A DNA stretch of 64,000 bases, taken from contig CM056581.1 of the NCBI GenBank assembly GCA_029721435.1, positions 69,922,712 through 69,986,711 on the forward strand, given 5' to 3'. Position 1 is the stretch's first letter. Each line of letters starts with the position of its first letter. This DNA comes from Gymnothorax reevesii. Its lineage: Eukaryota > Chordata > Actinopteri > Anguilliformes > Muraenidae. Below, piece by piece: positions 9,592 through 18,140 of this stretch. The position numbers and the translations under genes were made by a program. The notes under the pieces were generated by a model. The model made no database searches. It saw only the letters and a list, made by a program, of their open reading frames with translations, and had not been told where the DNA came from.

Positions 9592-10650
9592 TCATTGCCA
9601 AGCAACAGAGAAACACCCTTGATAGGTAGACTTCACATAAGTCCCACCTTTACCTGTCCTGTAACTAAATCTGACTTCAAGAATACAGAGCGCAGGGGTC
9701 CCTTCAATACCTTGTACAAGTATGAAATCCCTTGATGCGGTCTCATCACGTAACTCCAAGGAGTCCATCAACGAAAGTGACTGAGAAGCGTCGGTATCCC
9801 TTAGGATATATATGGGGACAGGAGTAGTATGCTCATTCAGAGCCACAAATCCCTCCGCCACAAATGGAAGAAATTCCTCCCTCACAAGATCAGCAGCATC
9901 AGGTTTCTTAGCCCCACAAGAAGCAGGCAATTTAGCAGATCTGTCATCTACTACAGGGGTTTCTAACCTTGTTTTCACAAAGGCATTGGGTTTGGTATCC
10001 TTTTCTTTTTCTTTCTTAGCTTTACGGAACCAACAGGGAGTTGTAACATGATCAGATTTCTTGCAATAATTGAAAACTTGACCACTTTTGTCACTGTCAG
10101 CTTTCACACTTTGATCAGACCTGTGACTGGATTTCTGAGCAGCATCACCAGATTTGTTTTTGTCTCTGGGTGAGGAATCTTGGGTATCACCGTAACCTTT
10201 CTTCTTGAAATTGGAACCATCTATTGTTACTGTTAAACTGAAATTTGGACTTATGTGTGAGAACATATTTGTCTGCAAATTTGGCAGCTGATTGCAAATT
10301 CAGTGCTTGCTTCTCATTAACTCCATCTCTTTTAGTGAGTTGAAATCATCCTTGACCTCCATAGAAGTACACCATCGCTCAAAGCAAACCTTCTTCTCGT
10401 TAGCAAATTCCAAATAAGTCTGATTGTCAGATTTCTTCAGACCACTGAATTTCTGTCGATAGGCCTCTGGAACCAACTCATAAGTGTCATAATAACCTTT
10501 TTGTCAACCGCAAATAGGCTTGTTAAGCTTTACCCTTGAGGACAGTTTGCAATATCAGAGGCCACTGTTCTTTTGGCCACTGACAACTCTTGGCTACCTT
10601 TTCGAAGCACTGGAAATGCTTATCAACCTCCTGTTTCATATTACAATATT
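9592..10650 (-). pseudogene. gag and protease remnant of the gypsy-like element
   Basis: The most upstream piece (about 10650-10523) reads a gag-like helix region with F-E-K-V-A-K and W-P-K-E-Q-W-P, in frame with the minisatellite before it. Minus-strand 10278-9592 continues with a Lys/Ser-rich stretch and a C-x4-H-x4-C zinc knuckle (C-K-K-S-D-H to P-C-W, about 10027-10070) whose first Cys is replaced by Phe. It then reads an aspartic protease motif in I-L-R-D-T-D-A-S-Q-S (9787-9798), where the usual Gly of D-T-G is Asp. Both changes should be inactivating. Confidence 0.8.
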
Positions 10651-13600
10651 CTGTTCTAGTGTGTGGATGGGCCCCATGGTCTGATATCTTTTCAGGCTCT
10701 GTTCCAGTGTGTGGATGGGCCCCATGAACTGATATCTGTTTAGACTCTGTTCCAGTGTGTCGATGGGCCCCATGGTATCTGTTGAGGCTCTGTTCCAGTG
10801 TGTCAATGGTCTGATATCCGTTTAGGCCCTGTTCCAGTGTGTGGATGGGTCCCATGGTCTGGTGTCTGTTAAGATTCTGTTCCAGCGTGTGGATGGGCCC
10901 CATGGTCAGGTATCTGTTAAGGCCCTGTTCCAGTGCATGGATAGGCCCCATGGTCTGATATCTCTTGAGACTTCGTTCCAGTGTGTGGATGGGTCCCATG
11001 GTCTGGTGTCTGTTAAGATTCTGTTCCAGCATGTGGATGGGCCCCATGGTCAGGTATCTGTTATGGCTTTGTTCCAGTGTGTGGATGGGCCCCATGATCT
11101 GATATCTATTAAGTCTCTTTTGCAGTGTGTGGATGGGACCCATGGTCTGGTGTCTGTTAAGGCTCTGTTCCAGTGTGTGGATGGGCCCCATGGTCAGGTA
11201 TCTGTTGAGGCTCTGTTCCAGTGTGTGGATGGGTCCCATGGTCTGGTGTCTCTTAAGACTCTGTTCTAGCGTGTCGATGGGCCCCATGGTCAGGTATCTG
11301 TTAAGGCCCTGTTCCAGTGCGTGGATAGGCCCCATGGTCTGATATCTCTTGAGACTCCGTTCCAGTGTGTGGATGGGTCCCATGGTCTGGTGTCTGTTAA
11401 GATTCTGTTCCAGCATGTGGATGGGCCCCATGGTCAGGTATCTGTTATGGCTCTGTTCCAGTGTGTGGATGGGCCTCATGGTCTGGTATCTGTTAAGGCT
11501 CTGTTCCAGTGTGTGGATGGGCCTCATGGTTTGGTATCTGTTAAAGCCCTGTTCCAGAGTGTGGATGGGCCCCATGGTCTGATATCTGTTAAAGCCCTGT
11601 TCCAGAGTGTGGATGGGCCCCATGATCTGATATCTATTAAGTCTCTTTTCCAGTGTGTGGATGGGACCCATGGTCTGGTGTCTGTCAAGGCTCTGTTCCA
11701 GTGTGTGGATGGGCCCCATGGTCAGGTATCTGTTAAGGCTCTGTTCCAGTGTGTGAATGGGACCCATGGTCTGGTGTCTGTTAAGGCTCTGTTCCAGTGT
11801 GTGGATGGGCCCCATGGTCAGGTATCTGTTAAGGTTCTGTTCCAGTGCGTGGATGGGCCCCATAGTCTGATATCTGTTGAGGCTCTGTTCCAGTGTGTGG
11901 GTGGGTCCCATGGTCTGGTGTCTCTTAAGACTCTGTTCTAGCGTGTCGATGGGCCCCATGGTCAGGTATCTGTTAAGGCCCTGTTCCAGTGCGTGGATAG
12001 GCCCCATGGTCTGATATCTCATGAGACTCCGTTCCAGTGTGTGGATGGGTCCCATGGTCTGGTGTCTGTTAAGATTCTGTTCCAGCATGTGGATGGGCCC
12101 CATGGTCAGGTATCTGTTATGGCTCTGTTCCAGTGTGTGGATGGGCCTCATGGTCTGGTATCTGTTAAGGCTCTGTTCCAGTGTGTGGATGGGCCTCATT
12201 GTTTGGTATCTGTTAAAGCCCTGTTCCAGAGTGTGGATGGGCCCCATGATCTGATATCTATTAAGTCTCTTTTCCAGTGTGTGGATGGGACCCATGGTCT
12301 GGTGTCTGTCAAGGCTCTGTTCCAGTGTGTGGATGGGCCCCATGGTCAGGTATCTGTTAAGGCTCTGTTCCAGTGTGTGAATGGGACCCATGGTCTGGTG
12401 TCTGTTAAGGCTCTGTTCCAGTGTGTGGATGGGCCCCATGGTCAGGTATCTGTTAAGGTTCTGTTCCAGTGTGTGGGTGGGTCCCATGGTCTGGTGTCTC
12501 TTAAGACTCTGTTCTAGCGTGTCGATGGGCCCCATGGTCAGGTATCTTTTTAGGCTTCTTTCCAGTGTGTGGATGGTCTTCATGGTCTGGTATCTGTTAA
12601 GGCTCTGTTACAGTGTGTGGATGGGCCTCATGGTCTGGTATCTGTTAAGATTCTGTTCCAGCATGTGGATGGGCCCCATGGTCAGGTATCTGTTATGGCT
12701 CTGTTCCAGTGTGTGGATGGGCCTCATGGTCTGGTATCTGTTAAGGCTCTGTTCCAGTGTGTGGATGGGCCTCATTGTTTGGTATCTGTTAAAGCCCTGT
12801 TCCAGAGTGTGGATGGGCCCCATGATCTGATATCTATTAAGTCTCTTTTCCAGTGTGTGGATGGGACCCATGGTCTGGTGTCTGTCAAGGCTCTGTTCCA
12901 GTGTGTGGATGGGCCCCATGGTCAGGTATCTGTTAAGGCTCTGTTCCAGTGTGTGAATGGGACCCATGGTCTGGTGTCTGTTAAGGCTCTGTTCCAGTGT
13001 GTGGATGGGCCCCATGGTCAGGTATCTGTTAAGGTTCTGTTCCAGTGCGTGGATGGGCCCCATAGTCTGATATCTGTTGAGGCTCTGCTCCAGTGTGTGG
13101 ATGGGTCCCATGGTCTGGTGTCTTTTAAGACTCTGTTCTAGCGTGTCGATGGGGCCCCATGGTCATAACAGATATTTGATGGTATCTTTGGTATTTGGTA
13201 TCTTTTTAGGCTTCTTTCCAGTGTGTGGATGGTCTTCATGGTCTGGTATCTGTTAAGGCTCTGTTACAGTGTGTGGATGGGCCTCATGGTCTGGTATCTG
13301 TTAAAGCCCTGTTCCAGTGTGTGGATGGGCCCCATGGTCTGGTATCTGTTAAGGCTCCGTTCCAGTGTGTGGATGGGTCCCATGGTCTGGTGTCTGTTAA
13401 GATTCTGTTCCAGCATGTGGATGGGCCCCATGGTCAAATATCTGTTATGACTCCATTCCAGTGTGTGGATGGGCCCCATGGTCTGATATCTATTAAGTCT
13501 CTTTTCCAGTGTGTGGATGGGACCCATGGTCTGGTGTCTGTTAAGGCTCTGTTCCAGCATGTGGATGGGCCCCATGGTCAAATATCTGTTATGACTCCAT

Positions 13601-13990
13601 TCCAGTGTGTGGATGGGCCCCATGGTCTGATATCTATTAAGTCTCTTTTCCAGTGTGTGGATGGGACCCATGGTCTGGTGTCTGTTAAGGCTCTGTTCCA
13701 GCATGTGGATGGGCCACATGGTCAGGTGTCTGTTAAGACTCTGTTCCAGCGTGTGGATGGGCCCCATGGTCAGATATCTGTTATGGCTCTGTTCCAGTGT
13801 GTGGATGGGCGTCATGGTCTGGTATCTGTTAAAGCCCTGTTCCAATTTGTGGATGGATCCCATGGTCTGGTTCTGTTAATATTCTGTTCCAGTGTGCAGA
13901 TGGGCCCCATTATCAGGTATCTGTTAAGGCTTTGTTCCATTGTGTGGATGGACCCCATGGTCTGGTACTCGTTCAGGCTAATTTGTAGTA
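10648..13990. repeat. 48-bp minisatellite, about 70 units
   Basis: The unit is 48 bp, for example GGCTCTGTTCCAGTGTGTGG then ATGGGCCCCATGGTCAGGTA then TCTGTTAA. Because 48 is a multiple of three and few units carry stops, several frames stay open for hundreds of codons on both strands (for example a minus-strand frame of 686 codons, 12583-10523, and plus-strand frames at 11321-11941 and 13225-14025). Units differ by a few bases and form variant types (GGTCTGGTGT, GGTCAGGTAT, GGTCTGATAT). A marker variant, GTGTCGATGG, recurs at 11271, 11943, 12519 and 13143, spacings of 14, 12 and 13 units, showing multi-unit duplication. An odd unit with inserted TTTGGTATTTGG lies near 13165-13205. The array lies in the host gene's intron; I treat the open frames as a by-product of unit length. 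Confidence 0.97.
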
Positions 13991-14626
13991 TTTATAGATA
14001 CCTTCCTGCTCAGATGTCAATCTAAAATTCAAAAAATGTTGATGGACTGATTTGTCTGAGTGATTTGATCAGGTGGTGACCCACATATGCTTAAATCCAT
14101 CAATCCAACATTTGAAGTTATTTACAGACGTACTTTCAAAATACGTAGAAGGAACAGGAAATCAGAGTAGTTTTTCCTTATTTTTATCAAGGCTTTTCGG
14201 TAAAATATTTTGTTCGCATTTCTATTTTATCATTATCATATCATTATGTTTCTATTCAATGTATTTTTAATTAATATGGTATGGTCTTGAGATTACAAGA
14301 AGAATAATACTTTTCGGATCCCATTTCAGGTCAGTATATGTTGTTTGCATGCAATTTATCACTTGTTTACCAAATTAATGGGACACGTGCTGTTGAGCAG
14401 CAGACAGACTTTACAAACTTGTACAAGTGTATCTGTTAACCAAAATCAGCGCCGCTCTCAGATTTTAAGACCAATGTCCTCTTAACCACAGAAATCATAT
14501 ACAGTAATACAGTCTTGTGTTCTGTGTTCTCGAGCAACTTTTCTCTTTAAGCCAGTTAAGAGGACGCCAGCTTCCTATAAGAAGGTCAATGTGACTCATT
14601 CTTGAACCCGTCTCTCTCGTTCGCAG
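13991..14626. other. End of the second intron, no gene seen
   Basis: About 630 bases of AT-rich sequence between the minisatellite and the last exon. No motif is recognised. It ends with the pyrimidine-rich acceptor TCTCTCTCGTTCGCAG at 14626. Confidence 0.5.
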
Positions 14627-14725
14627 AGCCAGCCCCTGTATGATGATTCAGACTGTGACAGTGCCGAACTGGACCATTCAGGCAGCGCCGAGCCCAGCCG
14701 ACCCCCCAGCACTGGGGCTTATTGA
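14627..14725 (+). CDS. Last coding exon of the unidentified host gene
   Basis: The acceptor TCTCTCTCGTTCGCAG precedes it. Read in phase 0, which is the phase left by the exon ending at 5834, it gives 32 codons and a TGA at 14723-14725. The peptide starts S-Q-P-L-Y-D-D-S-D and is acidic and Ser-rich, then Pro-rich, ending P-S-T-G-A-Y. The match of phase, composition and a long non-coding tail after the stop supports it as the terminal exon. The total C-terminal part visible over three exons is about 154 residues. The function is not recognised. Confidence 0.68.
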   Translation, partial: SQPLYDDSDCDSAELDHSGSAEPSRPPSTGAY

Positions 14726-16215
14726 GGATCAAGGAATGTGCAGGCACCTGTACAGACGGACGACCATTTCCCTAACCACCTACACCCCCCACCCCACCCC
14801 ACTATAAAAATCACCTCACTCCCTCTCCTTGCCCTGTAAGACTTCAGTGGACCAATCGCCACGGAACTTTCGTCAACTAAAATTCTACGACCGGCAACGA
14901 TTCTACGATTCTACGATTACTTATTTTATCTCTTTTTTGGCATCATTATTTTGGGACTAAGATGGTCAGTTTTTGAGAAGACCATCAGATTTCACAGTCA
15001 CCGTGCTACGATGAACCAGATCATGAACTCAGAACTGATTAAGAAAGGTTCGTCGGCTGATAAACTGAAATTTATTTTTTTTATTTTTCTTTACCTCCAT
15101 TTCTTCCAGCCGTCAGCATTTCCTGTAAACGTTGTCGGTTTATGCACCTAGTGCTGTAGTGGCATGCGGCACGCGCCCAGCCCGCTGAGTCTTATTTTTG
15201 TATGAACCGTTCTAGAGGGTCATGCTGTGGGAACAGAAAAGCTGAGTCGAGACAAAGATGGAGCGCACTTGTGATTGAATCATGTTTACATTTTTTTTTT
15301 GGCTTTGTTTCGTTTTTGAATTATGTTTACTATTCTTAAATTATTTTACTGGTTAACAATATATTTTTTATATCAGGGATTATGTTGTCATTTCAAATGT
15401 CCTTTGTTGTAAATTATTATCATATATGTAAATTATGTCTTTACACTGTACAAAGTGCAAATTTTAAAAAGTTACAATAATCTTGACACTATACTATTCA
15501 TTGGTGCTGATGTTTTTAATCTGGAAGGATGTAATTTTATGGCCAGTACAAATGAGGTGCTGTAAGGAATCAGTACGGGAGGGGTACGGAAATGATGGCT
15601 TTGAACAAAGCGACCTCCAGCCCAACACCTATCAAGTTGGAGGCTACAGTCCAATACCATGAGGGCAGCCCATGGGTAAATGACCTAGGTATTGTGGTGT
15701 TACCATCTACATGTCGATGGTGTAGGTCAGTCAAGTATCTGTTTAAACTACATTCAGTTCTGCATAGCATTATCTCACCACAGATTGTACGGAAAAAGCA
15801 TGTTTGTAATATAGTGAGTGTAACTCAGATTGTATTTTGAAGTCAATTCCTAGCCACTTGAGATCATGCACCAATCACTTGCAAACAATGTTAAACATTC
15901 CCCTTAAACACGCTAACAAATTGTTGATCTTCCAATGAAGCAAAGTGAGTGCTTGATACTGAACTAGTGTCACACTTGTTGTTTCAACCAATTTGGTTAT
16001 TATTTAGATGAAGAATATCGGCTGTGTCTACTGCAATGCTGAAAACATTTGAACTGTACAGAGTATCTTCCACCTAAGACAGACAGACCTCTTCAGGTTC
16101 TATTTTATAAGCTAGAACTGGCAGCTTCTGTGTTTGTTAGAGGTTTACAGACTTGTTGGTGTTAATTTTCAGAAAAGCTTAGATTTGTACATAATAAAAG
16201 TACACTACATTTTGT
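14726..16215 (+). other. 3' untranslated region of the host gene
   Basis: Sequence after the stop has no supported coding frame and contains a C-rich run (14770-14800, CACCCCCCACCCCACCCC), AT-rich stretches and ATTTA elements. It ends in an AATAAA signal at 16193-16198, after which T-rich sequence follows. The start is fixed by the stop codon; the end is inferred from the signal. Confidence 0.55.
16193..16198 (+). terminator. Polyadenylation signal AATAAA
   Basis: It is the first canonical AATAAA found downstream of the host stop codon. Later copies at about 16343 and 16491 are possible alternatives. Confidence 0.5.
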
Positions 16216-16704
16216 CCCATTAAAAGCAAATTGCTTAAATGAAATGTCTCATGTCTTCTGTTTGAACTGACTAATGCAATGTCCTCTCTGCAAAAATCCT
16301 ATTGTCAGAACAGTAATACAGTACTGCCCCCTGGTGATCAGAATAAAGAGGTACCTGCAATTTTCCAGTAATGGGAGTCAAAATAGCCTCTGAGGAAAAT
16401 CTTTCAGACTGCGCTGCATTTAACGAAAACGGAAGAAAAAGCCCCCATCTTCTGTCCTGAATGCAGACGACTTTGGTTGTTACTACGGTTCAATAAAGAG
16501 CAAGGAGCACGATAGACAAAACTATGATCATTTTACTCTGATTAACGATTTTGTTCGTTGATGGAGCACCTTAGTATTGACAAATACAAATCAGGCAGAG
16601 AATTTTCATCCAAAAACAACAAATTCTGTCTTCTACAAAATTCCTGAAAATTTCATTGATTACCTATTGATCGAGTTATCTGAAATGGAGTCAACTTTTA
16701 CTCA
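16216..16704. other. Spacer between the gene and the satellite block
   Basis: About 490 bases of apparently unique sequence between the likely transcript end and the first recognisable satellite monomer. A CTCF-like motif lies at 16324-16337. No gene is seen; a 61-codon plus-strand open frame (16577-16762) runs into the satellite and looks incidental. Confidence 0.5.
16324..16337 (-). promoter_or_regulatory. CTCF-like motif at the gene/satellite boundary
   Basis: The minus strand reads TCACCAGGGGGCAG, 13 of 14 matches to CCASYAGRKGGCRS (first base differs). It lies about 110 bases after the likely transcript end and 370 bases before the satellite. Binding is not shown. Confidence 0.35.
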
Positions 16705-18140
16705 ACTCATCCTGAAGGAGAAAGCAGCAATTTCACTCCTATTCAGTCATATAGTGACATGATTGTCAATATTTCCACTGAATTACACACAGAATGAAAA
16801 TTTTTGACAGCAGAAGTTGGAAAAGTTTTTAAAAAAGTGTATATCTTCACTTCAGAGACTCATATTCACTTCCAATAGGTCATACATGCACATTGGACAA
16901 ATCGGTGCCATATATGCAGTGCACAGTGATCTGAAGCATTTCCCAGGCCAGATACACACACAGATTCACATTCTGAGCTAAAAACCTCAAAGTAGTGTTT
17001 TCATGAAAGAGCGTATGAAGACAATATCAGCGCTCGAGCTCGCTTCCTTAAGGAGATAGCAGCAAATTCACTCCTTTTCAGTCATATAGTGAAAATTCAC
17101 TCATTTTTGTCACTTTCCCACTGATTTGCACACAGAATGAAAATTTTTGACAAGCAGAAGTGAAAAAAAAGAAAGTTTTTAAAAAAGTGTATATCTTCAC
17201 TTCAGAGACTCATATTCACTTCCAATAGGCCATACAAGCACATTGGAAAAATGGGTGGCATAAATGCAGTGCAAAAGAGATCTGAAGCATTTCCCAGGCC
17301 AGATACACGCACAGATCCACATTCTGAGCTTAAAACCTAGAAGAAGCGTGTTTTCATGAAAGAGCGTATGGAGACAATATGAGCGCTCTAGCTTGCTTCT
17401 TTAAGAAGATAGCAGCCTATTCACTCCTATTTAGTCATACAGTGAAAATTCACTCATGTTTGTCACTTTCCCACTGATTTACACACAGAATGAAAATTTT
17501 TGACAAGCAGAAGTAAAAAAAAAGTTTCAAATAAAGTGTATATCTTCACTTCAATGACTCATATTCACTTCCAATAGGCCATACAAGCACATTGGACAAA
17601 TCGGTGCCACATATGCAGTGCACAGTGATCTGAAGCATTTTCCAGGCCAGATACACGCACAGATTCTGACTCTGAGCTTTAAACCTCACAGAAGCTTGTT
17701 TTCGTAAAAGAGCGTATGGAGACAATATCAGCGCTCTAGCTCGCTTCCTTCAGGAGATAGTAGCAAATTCGAATCCTTTTCAGTCATATAGTGAAAATTC
17801 ACTCATGTTTGTCACTTTCCCTCTGACTTACATACGGAATGAAAATTTTTGAAGGCAGAAGTTAAAAAAAAGAAAGTTTTTAAAAAAGTGTATATCTTCA
17901 CTTCAGAGACTCATATTCACTTCCAATAGGCCATACAAGCACATTGGACAAATTGCTGCCATATATGCAGTGCACAGTGATCTGAAGCATTTCTCAGGCC
18001 AGATACACGCACAGATTCACATTCTGAGCTGAAAACCTAAAAGAAGCGTGTTTTCATTAAAGAGCGTATGGAGACAATATCAACGCTCTAGCTCGCTTCC
18101 TTAAGAAGATAGAAGCCAATTCACTCCTATTTAGTCATAC
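16705..18140. repeat. Diverged edge monomers of the satellite
   Basis: The first four monomers differ from the bulk array by many substitutions and small indels, for example GACAGCAGAAGTTGG near 16808 and CATTGGACAAATCGGTGCC near 16893. The first is recognisable only from about 16705. Such divergence at an array edge is expected when unequal exchange homogenises the interior but not the border. Confidence 0.85.

Larger units (their letters stand above)
6119..10650 (-). mobile_element. Gmr1-like Ty3/gypsy retrotransposon, 5'-truncated copy
   Basis: Read on the minus strand the order is partial gag, protease, integrase, reverse transcriptase, RNase H, purine-rich tract and 3' LTR. Standard Ty3/gypsy elements have integrase last. 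Integrase ahead of reverse transcriptase is known from the Gmr1 group of deuterostome elements, first named from cod. There is no LTR between the modules, so the order is not made by two nested copies. The 5' LTR, primer-binding site and start of gag are missing; the sequence passes into minisatellite at about 10648. Every module is interrupted by frameshifts or stops and key catalytic residues are changed, so the copy cannot be autonomous. Confidence 0.82.

Noticed and set aside
6119..10650. Endogenous retrovirus with an envelope gene
   Set aside because: No envelope-like frame lies between RNase H and the LTR, and the module order is that of a Gmr1-type retrotransposon.
10648..13990. Coding tandem-repeat protein gene on the plus strand
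   Set aside because: Several frames on both strands are open because the unit is 48 bp. There is no start context, domain or splice support, and the repeat lies in an intron of the host gene.
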